Positions 1-10,717 of a stretch of DNA of 64,000 nucleotides are shown here, piece after piece (position 1 is the first letter of the stretch; each line of letters opens with the position of its first letter). Made by a program: the position numbers and the translations under genes. The stretch is from Pradoshia sp. D12 (GTDB taxonomy: Bacteria; Bacillota; Bacilli; Bacillales; Pradoshiaceae): contig NZ_CP044545.1 in NCBI RefSeq assembly GCF_008935075.1, positions 399,501 through 463,500 of the forward strand. The letters are read 5' to 3'. The notes beneath the pieces were generated by a model that saw only the letters and a program-made list of their open reading frames with translations, made no database searches and was not told the DNA's origin.

Positions 1-732
1 GAAACACTATTGAATACAGACATGGCTCTTGAACAAGATAATATTGCGCGTTTATTCAAGATGGCTGTAGCTTATGGAGAAAAGATTAATCATAAACCAC
101 AATTTTTGATTGAACCTAAACCAAAAGAGCCATCTAAACACCAATATGATTTTGATGCTGCTACCGCATTACAGTTTATCCAAAAATATGATCTTACTGG
201 TGAATTTAAGCTGAACCTTGAAGCAAACCATGCTACACTTGCTGGCCACACATTTGAACATGAGATTGAAGTTGCACGCATAAATAATGCCTTAGGATCT
301 CTCGATGCGAACCAAGGTGATGTTCTGCTAGGTTGGGACACAGACGAATTCCCAACAAATGTTTATGATGTTACGATGGCCATGTATGGTGTACTAGAAA
401 ATGGAGGAATTGCACCAGGTGGTATTAACTTTGACTCTAAAGTGCGTCGTTCCAGCTTTGAAATGGAAGATTTGTTCTTAGCCCATATTGCCGGTATGGA
501 CACATTTGCTAGAGGACTAAAAGCAGCGGCTAAATTAAAAGAAGATCGCTTCTTTGATAGTTTGAAAGAAAAACGCTATGCCTCTTTCTATGAAGGAATT
601 GGAGCTTCCATTGTTAATGGCAAGGAAGACTTAGAAAGCCTGACAGAATACGCATTAAAATTAGATGACATCAAATTGGAATCCAGTCATATTGAATACG
701 TGAAATCTCGCTTAAATGACTATCTATACTAA
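1..732 (+). CDS. xylA: Xylose isomerase, C-terminal part (cut by window start)
   Basis: Converts D-xylose to D-xylulose in the cytoplasm, the first step of xylose use here. The frame is open from base 1, so the N-terminal half lies outside the window; about 243 codons remain. Family motifs visible are [16 protein letters not shown] and GWDTDEFP, which carry metal- and substrate-binding residues, and the usual C-terminal helical arm follows. It heads an operon with beta-xylosidase, a sugar ABC transporter, xylulokinase and phosphoketolase, all on the same strand. The promoter and any XylR operator must be upstream of the window. Identification is secure. Confidence 0.97.
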   Translation, partial: ETLLNTDMALEQDNIARLFKMAVAYGEKINHKPQFLIEPKPKEPSKHQYDFDAATALQFIQKYDLTGEFKLNLEANHATLAGHTFEHEIEVARINNALGSLDANQGDVLLGWDTDEFPTNVYDVTMAMYGVLENGGIAPGGINFDSKVRRSSFEMEDLFLAHIAGMDTFARGLKAAAKLKEDRFFDSLKEKRYASFYEGIGASIVNGKEDLESLTEYALKLDDIKLESSHIEYVKSRLNDYLY

Positions 733-859
733 AAAGGATTTACATCTCCAGTCACAGTGTATAAGCTACTTAATCTTTTAAACCTATTATATAGTATTGA
801 TTTAACAGGGTACCGTCTTTATGGAATAGCGTATAAAGAACTTAAGAATGGAGTTTATC

Positions 860-2470
860 ATGAAAATTACAAATCCTATTTTAAAAGGCTTTAATGCAGA
901 CCCTTCTATTATTCGCGTAGAAGATACCTATTATATTGCGACTTCTACTTTTGAGTGGTTTCCAGGTGTAAGGATTCATGAATCAAAGGATTTGATTCAT
1001 TGGCAATTAGTTTCGCATCCATTATCAACTACTGAATTGCTGGATATGAAAGGAAATGCGGATTCTGGGGGAATATGGGCGCCGGATCTATCTTACGCTG
1101 ACGGGAAATTTTGGTTAGTTTATACTGATGTGAAAGTGGTAAACGGTGCGTTTAAGGATTGTACAAACTATCTGACCACCTCAGAAAATATCCATGGCCC
1201 TTGGAGTAAACCAATCAAATTAAATGGAGTAGGCTTTGATGCTTCCCTTTTTCATGATGATGACGGGCGGAAATATCTGCTGCAAATGGAATGGGATCAT
1301 CGAGAATACCATCATCCATTTAATGGTATTAAGTGCACGGAGTATTCTGTGCAGGATGAACGCTTACTTCCAGAAACCGCAAAGATTATATGGAAGGGTA
1401 CGGATGTAAAACTGGTTGAAGGTCCACATCTGTATAAATTATTCGGAAAGTACTATCTTTTCTGTGCCGAAGGCGGAACAACTTATACACACCAAGAAGT
1501 TGTAGCTAGATCTTCTTCGATTTATGGTGAATATGAAAGTCAACCAGATACGTTCCTGACCGCTTTTAATCATCCTGATCATCCTTTGCAAAAATGTGGG
1601 CATGGGTCTTTAGTGGATACACCGGATGGAGAATGGTATTTCGCCCATTTAACGGGACGTCCATGGCACCATTCTTACGAATCTAGCCATGATCCTCGTG
1701 GCTGGTGTACGTTAGGAAGAGAAACTGCGATTCAAAAAGTTGAATGGTCGAAAGATTTATGGCCAATGATTGTTGGTGGAAAACAAGGATGCGTTGAAGT
1801 GGAACCGCCTAAAAATGTGGTGCCAAATAGTTATCCTTCTAACTATTTGGTGATGGATGATTTTGATCAACCAGAGTTAAACATTCACTTTAACACTCTA
1901 CGTGTACCATTTACAGAACAAATTGGAAAAATCAAAGATGGTCATCTTGTATTGATGGGCTCTGGAAGCTTAACTAATCTGCATGAAAATTCACTTGTGG
2001 CTAGAAGATGGCAGGCATTTGAATTTGAAGCAGAAACAAAATTAAGCTATCACCCAACAACTTTTCAACAAATGGCTGGACTGACTAATTACTACAATAG
2101 TCAGCATTGGTCCATGGTTCAAGTAACCTGGAACGAGCTTAATGGTCGTGTAATTGAAGTGACTGAGAATAATCGTGGTGTACTCACTAGCTATTTAAAG
2201 GAAAGGGCAATTGCCATTCCAGAAGAAGTTCAATATGTTTACTTTAAGACGGTTGTGAAGAAGAGCTATTATACATATGCTTATTCATTTGACGGATTAA
2301 CGTGGATAGATATTCCTGTCCAATTGGATGCCAAGATCCTATCTGATGATTATGTGAATCAAAGCTATGGCGGTTTCTTTACAGGTGCATTTGTAGGAAT
2401 GGTGAACGTAGACTATTCTGGTTATGAGCTAGAAGCTAAATTTGATTACTTCAAGTATCAAGAAAAATAA
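860..2470 (+). CDS. xynB: Beta-xylosidase, GH43 family
   Basis: An exo-acting glycosidase that releases xylose from xylo-oligosaccharides. There is no signal peptide, so it acts on imported oligomers in the cytoplasm. The N-terminal five-bladed propeller holds the expected catalytic triad: Asp14 (NADPS, general base), Asp127 (GFDAS, pKa modulator) and Glu187 (VEGPH, general acid). A concanavalin-like C-terminal domain occupies about residues 325-535. Total length is 536 aa, normal for XynB. I chose the ATG at 860 because GGAG at 850-853 is correctly spaced and the protein then starts MKITNPIL; an in-frame ATG at 848 lacks a ribosome site. It follows xylA by 127 bases. Confidence 0.95.
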   Translation: MKITNPILKGFNADPSIIRVEDTYYIATSTFEWFPGVRIHESKDLIHWQLVSHPLSTTELLDMKGNADSGGIWAPDLSYADGKFWLVYTDVKVVNGAFKDCTNYLTTSENIHGPWSKPIKLNGVGFDASLFHDDDGRKYLLQMEWDHREYHHPFNGIKCTEYSVQDERLLPETAKIIWKGTDVKLVEGPHLYKLFGKYYLFCAEGGTTYTHQEVVARSSSIYGEYESQPDTFLTAFNHPDHPLQKCGHGSLVDTPDGEWYFAHLTGRPWHHSYESSHDPRGWCTLGRETAIQKVEWSKDLWPMIVGGKQGCVEVEPPKNVVPNSYPSNYLVMDDFDQPELNIHFNTLRVPFTEQIGKIKDGHLVLMGSGSLTNLHENSLVARRWQAFEFEAETKLSYHPTTFQQMAGLTNYYNSQHWSMVQVTWNELNGRVIEVTENNRGVLTSYLKERAIAIPEEVQYVYFKTVVKKSYYTYAYSFDGLTWIDIPVQLDAKILSDDYVNQSYGGFFTGAFVGMVNVDYSGYELEAKFDYFKYQEK

Positions 2471-2523
2471 ATAAATTGTAGCTCTTAGTTACTTATTTTC
2501 TGAGAAAGGAGGATTAAGATACC

Positions 2524-4032
2524 ATGAAAGATGAGATTTTATTTTCAATGACTGGTATTGAAAAAAGTTTTGGCAAGGTTCATGTATTAAAGAATACTCA
2601 ATTTGAAGTCCGTAAGGGCGAAATTCATGCATTGATGGGTGAAAATGGTGCTGGCAAGTCTACCTTGATGAATATTCTAGCGGGACTATTAGATAAGGAT
2701 GCTGGTGAAATTACTTTTGAAGGAAAACAGATAAGCAAAATGACACCAGATCTTGCATCCGAATTAGGAATTGCTTTTGTACATCAGGAATTAAACTTAG
2801 CAGAGGATTTATCAGTTGCAGAAAATGTCTTCATCGGACGTTTGCCGTATATCAATAAGTTTCTTGGGATAATTGATTTTAAAAAATTATATGAAGATAC
2901 ACAGTACTGGCTGAATATGGTTGGAGCTAAGGTGAAACCTACAGATCTTGTAAGCTCTCTTTCTACGGCAAATAAGCAGTTGATTGAAATTACAAAAGCT
3001 TTGAGCTTGAATGCTAAAGTAATTATTTTTGATGAACCAACAACGTCTCTTTCTGATAAAGATGTAGAAGTATTATTTATTATTATCCGTCGCCTAAAAG
3101 AGAAAGGCTTTTCGAGTATCTATATCTCTCACCGCATGAGAGAGATCTTTGAATTATGTGAACGGATTACAATCATGCGTGATGGAAATTACATTGCGAC
3201 GGAGGAAGTAAAGAGTTTATCAGAAGACCAAATTATATCCATGCTTGTTGGTAGGGAAATAAAGGATTTATATCCCAAACAACCTACCGATATTGGACCT
3301 GTGCGCTTACATGTGAAAAACTTCACATGTAAGGCCGGGAAAGTAAATGATGTGAGCTTCGAAGCAAAGCGTGGAGAAGTAGTAGGATTTGCGGGGTTGG
3401 TTGGTAGTGGTAGAACTGAAACGATGCGATTGCTTTTTGGAGCTGATCGCCTAAAATCGGGAGAAATCACTATTGATAACCGTAAAGTAACCATAAAATC
3501 TCCAGTAGATGCAATTAAGAATGGGATTGGATTATTGACGGAGGATAGGAAGCACCAAGGGCTTTTCTTGGGACTATCAATTAAGGACAATATCACAATT
3601 ACTAGCTTGAAACAATTCCTTCTCAATCAGAAGCAATTAGTCAAAATCACCAATGATTCCGTTGAAGAGGTGAATATAAAAGTTAGTGACATCGATAATC
3701 CAGTTTCTAGTTTATCAGGGGGAAATCAACAAAAAGTCGTACTGGCTAAATGGTTAAATGCGGATAATCAAATTTATATTTTTGATGAACCGACAAAAGG
3801 AATTGATGTAGGTGCAAAATCAGAAATCTATGCAATTATTAATCAGCTTGCTCTTCGAGGGAAAACCATTTTGATTGTTTCATCGGAAATTCCTGAATTA
3901 TTGGGTACTTGCGATCGCATTCATGTCTTCCATGAAGGAAAGATAACCGGTGAGTTAATTGTTTCTGATTATAAGAATAGAAAAGATGAAGCACAAGAAT
4001 TGATTATGAAATATGCAACTGGGAGTCAATGA
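2524..4032 (+). CDS. xylG: Sugar ABC transporter ATPase, double-domain (xylose)
   Basis: Energises uptake of a pentose, most likely xylose, from its operon position. It has two ABC ATPase domains in one chain (502 aa), as in the MglA/RbsA/XylG family. The first has Walker A GENGAGKST at residues 39-47 and Walker B IIFDEPTT, with a degenerate signature (SLSTANKQ). The second has the family's modified P-loop (GLVGSGRTE) and a canonical SLSGGNQQK signature. AGAAAGGAGG lies upstream of the start at 2524. The permease gene follows 65 bases after the stop. Substrate is inferred from neighbours; ribose-type sugars cannot be excluded. Confidence 0.9.
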   Translation: MKDEILFSMTGIEKSFGKVHVLKNTQFEVRKGEIHALMGENGAGKSTLMNILAGLLDKDAGEITFEGKQISKMTPDLASELGIAFVHQELNLAEDLSVAENVFIGRLPYINKFLGIIDFKKLYEDTQYWLNMVGAKVKPTDLVSSLSTANKQLIEITKALSLNAKVIIFDEPTTSLSDKDVEVLFIIIRRLKEKGFSSIYISHRMREIFELCERITIMRDGNYIATEEVKSLSEDQIISMLVGREIKDLYPKQPTDIGPVRLHVKNFTCKAGKVNDVSFEAKRGEVVGFAGLVGSGRTETMRLLFGADRLKSGEITIDNRKVTIKSPVDAIKNGIGLLTEDRKHQGLFLGLSIKDNITITSLKQFLLNQKQLVKITNDSVEEVNIKVSDIDNPVSSLSGGNQQKVVLAKWLNADNQIYIFDEPTKGIDVGAKSEIYAIINQLALRGKTILIVSSEIPELLGTCDRIHVFHEGKITGELIVSDYKNRKDEAQELIMKYATGSQ

Positions 4033-4097
4033 TAAATTTCTTATCCTAGGGAGTCGTTCATCAAATCATACTTACTATGAATGATAGGAGCAAAAAC

Positions 4098-5060
4098 ATG
4101 GAAAAAGCGGGAAAAAGAATAGACTTAAAATCCCTATTTATGAATTATTCAGTGTATATAGTTTTAATCGTTCTACTGGTATACTTTTCAATCGCAAATA
4201 GTGATTTTCTTAGTTCATACAATATTGAGAATTTCTTGCAACAAATACCACCTGTAGGAATCTTAACTGTTGCATATGCCATGATTCTGATTTGTGGTTA
4301 TGTTGATTTATCGATTGGTTATGTAGCAATGGCCTCTGGTATGGTAGGTTTATATGCTGCTAATAGCGGGCTTCCAGCGCCTGTTGTGATCCTCCTTGCA
4401 TTGATGACAGGTGCAATATTAGGAACGATGAATGCTTTGTTAATCAAAAAGTTCGACTTACCTTCATTTATTTTGACTTTAGGTTCATGCTATGTAATTA
4501 AAGGTATGCTTGGATTTTTCACGAACGAACAATTTATTGGTTCAGAAGCAGAGTGGTTAAGTGGATTAGCCAAAACACCTATTGGTACTGAAACTGTAAA
4601 AAGTAACACATTGATATTCATTGTGATAATCGTATTATTTGTCTTTATCATGAAAAAGACACGTCTTGGAAAAAATACATATGCTGTTGGTTCTAATCAG
4701 GAGGCAGCACGCCTATCTGGTATCAATACGGACCTTCATATTGTCAAGGTCTTCATTATTGAGGGTATTCTAGCAGCAATTGCCGGTCTATTGATTGTGT
4801 CTAATTTAGATGGCGGTGCTTCAAAAGATGCCAATGGTTTGGATTTATTCGCCATGGCAGCTGCGATAATGGGCGGTACATCATTTAGTGGCGGTATTGG
4901 TACTATTGGCGGAGCTGTAGCTGGGATCATGACTTTGCAGGTATTCAAAAACGGATTAACTCTTATGGGAGTGAATTCTTTCTTGCAGGATACGGTAACA
5001 GGTCTTGTAATCATCCTGGCAATCATCATAGATTACTTCAAACGCAAAGCAAGTCGCTGA
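4098..5060 (+). CDS. xylH: Sugar ABC transporter permease (xylose)
   Basis: Integral membrane channel of the CUT2-type sugar importer, 320 aa, with multiple hydrophobic segments typical of the RbsC/XylH family and the conserved cytoplasmic loop near NQEAARLSGIN that contacts the ATPase. The ATG at 4098 is chosen because ATAGGAG at 4084-4090 sits 7 bases upstream; an earlier in-frame ATG at 4077 has no ribosome site. It is followed 82 bases later by the binding-protein gene. The order ATPase, permease, binding protein differs from the more common order with the binding protein first. Confidence 0.9.
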   Translation: MEKAGKRIDLKSLFMNYSVYIVLIVLLVYFSIANSDFLSSYNIENFLQQIPPVGILTVAYAMILICGYVDLSIGYVAMASGMVGLYAANSGLPAPVVILLALMTGAILGTMNALLIKKFDLPSFILTLGSCYVIKGMLGFFTNEQFIGSEAEWLSGLAKTPIGTETVKSNTLIFIVIIVLFVFIMKKTRLGKNTYAVGSNQEAARLSGINTDLHIVKVFIIEGILAAIAGLLIVSNLDGGASKDANGLDLFAMAAAIMGGTSFSGGIGTIGGAVAGIMTLQVFKNGLTLMGVNSFLQDTVTGLVIILAIIIDYFKRKASR

Positions 5061-5142
5061 TCTTGTTTTGAGCAAAAGGGTAACAAATAAGAATTGGAGT
5101 TTATTTCTACTCAAATAGATAAGGTAAAGGAGATAGTCTATC

Positions 5143-6171
5143 ATGTTGAAAAAAGGGAAAAAACTAGTTACTGGACTCACTATTGCAACATTGTTATTAG
5201 CTGGATGTGGGAAAGAAGAAAACACTGCGAGTGGAGCTGAGGATAAGTCCTTGTATTTTGTTCCTATCGTAGATACGGGTGCCTATTGGAATCCGATGAA
5301 AAAAGGAGCAGAGGATGCAGCGAAAGAATACGGTTACACATTAGTAACGAAAACCTCCCCATCCGCTGAGCCAAGTAAGAAAGAAAAACATATTGGATTT
5401 ATTAAGGAAGCAACAGCAAAAGACGTTGCAGGTATTGCAGTTGCGCCTATTGAAAAGAAAGCATTTGTTTCTCCAATCAAAGCAGCAATGGATAAAGATA
5501 TCCCTGTAATCACTTTTGATGCAGATTTAGAAAATGAGGCAGATCGTACAGCTTATGTTGGAACAGATAACGTATCTGCCGGTAAAGAATTAGGGGTTCA
5601 AGCAGCTACAGAAATGAAGGAAAAAGGGATTACAAGCGGTTCAATTGCAATTGTTTGTGTAGACGTGGCACAGCCGACGATGATTGACCGTGAAAAAGGG
5701 ATAAAAGAAGGCTTTGAAGAAGTTTATGGAGCTGACGCGAAGAATTTCAAATTCTTAGCTACTATCCAGGATAATGACCAACCATCTGAATCTAAGAAGC
5801 AATTAGAAGGTTATATTTCTGCGAATAAAGATTTAGTAACTGTATTCTCACTTGGTTCTGAAGGTCCAGATGTAGGTGTTATGAGTGCAATTCAATCACA
5901 AGGAAAAGCTGGAAAAATTCTTCATTATGGATTTGACTATACTGATACTTGGTTAAAAGGTATTGAAGATGGCCGTATTACTGCTATTGTTGATCAGGAT
6001 GCCTATCAAATTGGTTATCAAGTAATTGAAAACCTAGTAAAAGTAATCGATGGTGAAGAAATTGATTCTACAATTCCAATTGACGTTAAATATGTTAAAG
6101 CTGATGATTTGAAAGAATATGGAGAAGGAAAAAGTAAAGTAAAAACTAGCTCTACTGACGATGCAGAATAA
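5143..6171 (+). CDS. xylF: Sugar-binding lipoprotein of the xylose ABC transporter
   Basis: Extracytoplasmic substrate-binding lipoprotein (342 aa). The signal sequence ends in the lipobox LLAGC with Cys22 as the lipid-modified residue. The rest is a type I periplasmic binding protein fold (Peripla_BP_4), with two lobes visible as repeats of alternating beta/alpha sequence such as GIAVAPIEKKAF and VITFDADLENEADR. It belongs with the ATPase and permease just upstream. A long intergenic hairpin follows before xylulokinase and may protect this message end, since binding proteins are needed in excess. Xylose specificity is inferred from context. Confidence 0.88.
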   Translation: MLKKGKKLVTGLTIATLLLAGCGKEENTASGAEDKSLYFVPIVDTGAYWNPMKKGAEDAAKEYGYTLVTKTSPSAEPSKKEKHIGFIKEATAKDVAGIAVAPIEKKAFVSPIKAAMDKDIPVITFDADLENEADRTAYVGTDNVSAGKELGVQAATEMKEKGITSGSIAIVCVDVAQPTMIDREKGIKEGFEEVYGADAKNFKFLATIQDNDQPSESKKQLEGYISANKDLVTVFSLGSEGPDVGVMSAIQSQGKAGKILHYGFDYTDTWLKGIEDGRITAIVDQDAYQIGYQVIENLVKVIDGEEIDSTIPIDVKYVKADDLKEYGEGKSKVKTSSTDDAE

Positions 6172-6205
6172 TAAGCATAGTTCGTCATTTGGAAGATAAA
6201 TAGAA

Positions 6206-6234
6206 TGAGAGATAAACAGACTGTTTATCTCTCA
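6206..6234 (+). promoter_or_regulatory. Perfect 12-bp intercistronic hairpin
   Basis: TGAGAGATAAAC and its exact reverse complement are separated by a 5-base loop. No T-run follows, so this is probably not a terminator. It lies between xylF and xylB inside the operon and is a candidate RNA processing or stabilising structure. Confidence 0.6.
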
Positions 6235-6265
6235 TGTATTAGAATGATCGTTTAGAGGTGAAAAA

Positions 6266-7759
6266 ATGGCATACGTCTTAGGGCTAGATTTAGGTACTAG
6301 TGCAATAAAGGGATTATTAGTAAACAAAGATGGAAATCTGGTTGCAGAAGCGACGGCAACATATCCATTGGATACCCCGCAAATAGGATTTAGTGAGCAA
6401 AATCCAAAGCATTGGATAGAAGCTGCCAATCATGTAATGCTTGAGCTTTTAGAAAAGGTTCCTGATATGAAAGAGTTGTTAGAGGGAATTAGCTTTTCTG
6501 GGCAAATGCACAGTTTGGTATTGTTAGATGAGAAAGATAAGCCACTACGTCCGGCCATTCTATGGAATGATGTTCGTACCACCGAACAATGTAAGGAAAT
6601 TAAAGAAAAAGCAGGGGAACTGATTCTTTCCCATACTAAAAACATTGCATTAGAAGGGTTTACTTTGCCTAAGATCCTATGGGTTCAAAAGCATGAGCCG
6701 GAAATTTGGTCAAAAGTTAAACGCATACAGTTACCTAAAGACTATTTACGTTTCTGGTTAACTAATCAATATCATATGGACTTTTCAGATGCCGCTGGTA
6801 CCTTGATGTTAAATCAGGATACAAAGGAATGGGATCATGATATTTTAAGCAGATTTGATATTCCAAAGTCAATTTTACCAGATGTCGTACCTTCAACTAA
6901 AGTCGTTGGTTTCTTGAAGCCCGAGCTGCAAGAATATTATGGTTTTTCTCGTGACGTCAAGATTATTACGGGTGGAGCAGATAATGCATGTGCTGCAGTT
7001 GGAGCTGGTATTTTGCAAGAGGGTATTGGTATGTGCTCTATTGGAACCAGTGGTGTTTTTCTCTCATATGAAGAAGATGCCAAAAAGAATTATCAAGGAA
7101 AATTGCATATGTTTCATCATGCTATGGATGATGCAAACTATTCAATGGGTGTCACCTTAGCTGCAGGAAATAGTTTAAACTGGTTTAAACAAAATTTTGC
7201 ACCAAATCAATCATTTGGGGAACTTTTAGCTGATATTAATTCTGTGGCTATTGGCAGTGATGGGCTTCTTTTTGCTCCATATATTGTTGGTGAAAGAACA
7301 CCGTATAGTGATAGTCAGATTCGCGGAAGCTTTATTGGAATCGATACACATCATCAATTAAAACATTTTGCAAGAAGTGTATTAGAAGGTATTACTTTCT
7401 CTTTGATGGACTCAAAAATAATCATGGAGGAAATTGCAGATAAGAAATTCGATCGTATTGTGTCAGTGGGCGGTGGAGCCAAAAATAATGACTGGTTACA
7501 AATGCAGGCGGATATTTTTGATACAGCCGTTGTTAACTTAACGACAGAACAAGGGCCAGGTTTAGGAGCTGTAATGCTGGCAGCAGTTGGCTGTGGATGG
7601 TTCTCTGATTTAAATGATTGTGCAGCGCGTTTTGTTTCTTATAAAGAAGAAATCATACCTAAAGCAGAGAATGTAGAAAAATATAAAGAAGTTTATGCGC
7701 GTTATCGCAAAGTATATGAAGGAACAAAAGAGATTTGTCATAGTTACTTTGGCAAATAA
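6266..7759 (+). CDS. xylB: Xylulokinase
   Basis: Phosphorylates D-xylulose with ATP to xylulose-5-phosphate. FGGY-family kinase of normal length (497 aa). The N-terminal phosphate motif GLDLGTSAIKG is at the start, the hinge region GGADNACAAVGAG is central, and the C-terminal adenosine-binding motif SVGGGAKNNDW is present. A GAGGTG ribosome site precedes ATG 6266. Its product is the substrate of the phosphoketolase encoded next, 68 bases downstream. Confidence 0.96.
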   Translation: MAYVLGLDLGTSAIKGLLVNKDGNLVAEATATYPLDTPQIGFSEQNPKHWIEAANHVMLELLEKVPDMKELLEGISFSGQMHSLVLLDEKDKPLRPAILWNDVRTTEQCKEIKEKAGELILSHTKNIALEGFTLPKILWVQKHEPEIWSKVKRIQLPKDYLRFWLTNQYHMDFSDAAGTLMLNQDTKEWDHDILSRFDIPKSILPDVVPSTKVVGFLKPELQEYYGFSRDVKIITGGADNACAAVGAGILQEGIGMCSIGTSGVFLSYEEDAKKNYQGKLHMFHHAMDDANYSMGVTLAAGNSLNWFKQNFAPNQSFGELLADINSVAIGSDGLLFAPYIVGERTPYSDSQIRGSFIGIDTHHQLKHFARSVLEGITFSLMDSKIIMEEIADKKFDRIVSVGGGAKNNDWLQMQADIFDTAVVNLTTEQGPGLGAVMLAAVGCGWFSDLNDCAARFVSYKEEIIPKAENVEKYKEVYARYRKVYEGTKEICHSYFGK

Positions 7760-7827
7760 GGTCTGAGGTATAACAAGTAAGATGAACTGGTTTAACGTTT
7801 GATGGGAATTGGAAGGAGATCTTATAA

Positions 7828-10206
7828 ATGACAAACTTTGATTCGAAAGATTATTTAGCAAAAGTTGACGCGTGGTGGCGTGCTGCTAACTATATTTCAG
7901 TAGCACAAATGTATTTAAAAGATAACCCACTGCTTAGAGAATCAATTCAAGAAAAGGATATAAAAACCCACCCAATTGGGCATTGGGGGACAATTTCTGG
8001 TCAAAACTTTATTTATGCACATTTAAACCGTGTTATCAATAAATATGATTTAAATATGTTTTACATAGAAGGCCCCGGACATGGCGGTCAAGTGATGGTA
8101 GCGAATTCGTATATTGATGGCAGCTACACTGAAATATACCCGGAAATTACACAGGACGAAGCGGGTTTAAAAGAGTTATGTAAAATCTTCTCTTTTCCAG
8201 GAGGTATAGCATCACACGCAGCACCTGAAACACCTGGATCTATTCATGAAGGTGGAGAACTTGGATATTCATTAGCACATGCGACAGGTGCCATTTTAGA
8301 TAATCCGGATGTAATTGCAGCAACTGTTATTGGTGATGGAGAAGCGGAAACAGGCCCGTTAGCAGCAGGCTGGTTTTCAAATGTATTTATTAATCCAGTC
8401 AATGATGGAGCTGTCTTGCCAATTCTTTACCTAAATGGCGGGAAAATTTCAAATCCGACTATCTTAGAGCGTAAATCAGATGAAGAGTTAGCGCAATACT
8501 TTAAAGGTTTAGGCTGGGATCCTATTTTTGTTTCTGGAACAGACCCGGAAGTAGTCCACCCATTAATGGCTGAGCAATTAGATAAAGCTATTGAGCAGAT
8601 TAAAGCTATACAAACCGAAGCTCGCCAAGAAAAGGCTGAGGTAGCCCAACTCCCTAACTGGCCAGTTCTCATCGTTCGTACACCAAAGGGATGGACAGGC
8701 CCTAAAGAGTGGGATGGAGAACCAATTGAAGGCGGATTTCGTGCCCATCAAGTGCCAATTCCAGTAGACGCTCATCATATGCAGCACATTGATGCGTTGA
8801 TTGATTGGTTGAAATCCTATCGTCCAGAAGAGTTATTTGATGAAAAAGGTGCAATTGTTGAGGAAATTCGTGAGATTTCACCAAAAGGCGATCGCAGAAT
8901 GTCTGCTAATCCAATTACAAATGGCGGCATTGATCCAAAACCAATGAAGATTACGGATTGGAAGCAATATGCGATTGATACGACGAAACCTGGAGCAGTA
9001 GTCGCACAGGATATGGTGGAATTCGGCAATTTTGCAAGAGATCTAGTTCTGGCAAATCCAGATAATTTCCGGATATTTGGGCCTGATGAATCCAAATCGA
9101 ATCGCTTAAACAAAGTTTTTGAAGTAACGAATCGTCAATGGTTAGAAGCCAAACATAATGATTATGATGAATGGATCGCTCCGGCTGGTCGTGTAATCGA
9201 TTCACAGTTGTCTGAACATCAATGTGAAGGTTTCTTGGAAGGGTATGTTTTAACTGGGCGACATGGGTTCTTTGTAAGCTATGAGGCATTTTTGCGTGTA
9301 GTAGATTCAATGATTACCCAACATTTTAAATGGTTGCGTAAGGCTAAGGAACAATCATGGCGTAAGAACTATCCATCATTAAACTTGATTGCCACTTCAA
9401 CTGTTTTCCAACAGGATCATAATGGTTATACACATCAAGATCCAGGATTGTTAACGCATTTAGCGGAAAAGAAACCGGAATTCATTCGAGAATATTTGCC
9501 AGCGGACACTAATACAATGATGGCTGTCATGGCAGAGGTTTTGAGTTCAGAAGAACTAATTAATCTGGTTGTTTGCTCAAAGCATCCACGTCCGCAATTC
9601 TATTCTGCCGAAGAAGCGGAAATTTTAGTGAAGGACGGCTTAAAAATAATTGACTGGGCATCCACTGAAATTGATGGTGAAGATCCAGATGTTATTATTG
9701 CAGCGGCAGGAACAGAGCCTAATTTAGAAGCCTTAGCTGCTGTTACAATACTAAATAAAGCATTCCCTGAACTTAAAATTCGTTTTATCAATATTGTAGA
9801 TATTTTAAGATTACGCCATCCTGATATTGATCCAAGAGGTCTAACGGATGAAGAATTTGATCAGTATTTCACGAAAGATAAGCCTGTTATATTCTGTTAC
9901 CATGGTTATGAAGGAATGATTCGTGATATTTTCTTTGATCGTCATAATCATAAACTATATATTCATGGTTATCGTGAAAATGGTGACATTACAACACCAT
10001 TTGATATGCGTGTTTATTCTGAAATGGATCGTTTCCATGTTGCAAAAGATGCAGCTAATGCAGTATATGGTATGGGAGCAGCAGATTTCGCAAAACAAAT
10101 GGATGAAACAATCAGCTTCCATCATAGCTACATTCGTGAGCATGGAGTAGATATTCCGGAAGTTATAAATTGGACTTGGGGATTAGAAAAAAAAACAGCT
10201 TATTAG
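7828..10206 (+). CDS. xfp: Xylulose-5-phosphate/fructose-6-phosphate phosphoketolase
   Basis: A thiamine-diphosphate enzyme that splits xylulose-5-phosphate with phosphate into acetyl phosphate and glyceraldehyde-3-phosphate. At 792 aa it has the normal family length. Visible motifs include GPGHGGQ near the N terminus, the ThDP motif starting [14 protein letters not shown], and the C-terminal [12 protein letters not shown] segment. It is last in the xyl operon and is followed by a strong terminator. Its presence means pentose carbon can bypass the transaldolase/transketolase pathway, giving acetate/ethanol and C3 products. GGAAGGAGAT precedes the ATG. Confidence 0.97.
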   Translation: MTNFDSKDYLAKVDAWWRAANYISVAQMYLKDNPLLRESIQEKDIKTHPIGHWGTISGQNFIYAHLNRVINKYDLNMFYIEGPGHGGQVMVANSYIDGSYTEIYPEITQDEAGLKELCKIFSFPGGIASHAAPETPGSIHEGGELGYSLAHATGAILDNPDVIAATVIGDGEAETGPLAAGWFSNVFINPVNDGAVLPILYLNGGKISNPTILERKSDEELAQYFKGLGWDPIFVSGTDPEVVHPLMAEQLDKAIEQIKAIQTEARQEKAEVAQLPNWPVLIVRTPKGWTGPKEWDGEPIEGGFRAHQVPIPVDAHHMQHIDALIDWLKSYRPEELFDEKGAIVEEIREISPKGDRRMSANPITNGGIDPKPMKITDWKQYAIDTTKPGAVVAQDMVEFGNFARDLVLANPDNFRIFGPDESKSNRLNKVFEVTNRQWLEAKHNDYDEWIAPAGRVIDSQLSEHQCEGFLEGYVLTGRHGFFVSYEAFLRVVDSMITQHFKWLRKAKEQSWRKNYPSLNLIATSTVFQQDHNGYTHQDPGLLTHLAEKKPEFIREYLPADTNTMMAVMAEVLSSEELINLVVCSKHPRPQFYSAEEAEILVKDGLKIIDWASTEIDGEDPDVIIAAAGTEPNLEALAAVTILNKAFPELKIRFINIVDILRLRHPDIDPRGLTDEEFDQYFTKDKPVIFCYHGYEGMIRDIFFDRHNHKLYIHGYRENGDITTPFDMRVYSEMDRFHVAKDAANAVYGMGAADFAKQMDETISFHHSYIREHGVDIPEVINWTWGLEKKTAY

Positions 10207-10226
10207 AGCTTAATAAATGATTTCAT

Positions 10227-10275
10227 AAAAACTCCCTTAGATTCAGCAACAATCTGAATCTAGGGGAGTTTTTTT
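10227..10275 (+). terminator. Intrinsic terminator of the xyl operon
   Basis: A long stem (AAAACTCCCTTAGATTCAG pairing with CTGAATCTAGGGGAGTTTT) closes a 6-7 base loop and ends in a T-run. It sits directly after the phosphoketolase stop. Confidence 0.92.
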
Positions 10276-10284
10276 GATTCATTG

Positions 10285-10389
10285 CTGACATTATCCTTTT
10301 TGTTCTTGCCAGTTATTCCTTCGTTAAAGCTTACAAATCAAGGATTGTTAGATGTTGATACATTTACGTTTGTGGATGTAAGTGTGTAA
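10285..10389 (+). pseudogene. Adenine deaminase C-terminal fragment
   Basis: About 34 codons ending at TAA 10387-10389 match the last codons of the intact adenine deaminase gene that ends at 20690: both encode [17 protein letters not shown] followed by the same [11 protein letters not shown] ending. Identity continues past the stop into the terminator-like GAGGCCTCTC / GAGAGG hairpin (10397-10442) and more weakly to about 10530. There is no start or upstream part; the similarity begins right after the xyl operon terminator. It is a relic of a second ade copy. Confidence 0.88.
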
Positions 10390-10717
10390 ATTAAACGAAG
10401 AGGCCTCTCGAAAGTCTTCAATCATGCTTGAGAGGTCTGTTTCCACTTGTTTGTAGCTAAATGCGTATGAATCATTCACGTAAATTTGTTCAACAATCCA
10501 TCGAATGCGGTATCTACATATGTAGTTAAGTTAGTGGGAAATTCTTTAATAATCGGGTCTTCTCCGGTATTGGCAGGATAGTAAGGTGTGCATTAATAGT
10601 ACAGTCATAGATGCAAGGTTCTGGTAAATAAATTGTCCTGCTACATTGTGTTTAAACGCAATGGTACATCACCATACTGCTAAAGCTCGAATAGCTGGTC
10701 TTATCGTATTAAAGACG
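10390..10717. other. Non-coding stretch with decayed ade downstream sequence
   Basis: The first part (to about 10530) is a degenerate copy of the sequence following the intact ade gene (shared GCGTATGAATC and GTAAATTTGTT words, compare 20757-20795). The rest, up to the IS remnant, shows no ORF or signal that I recognise. Confidence 0.5.
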
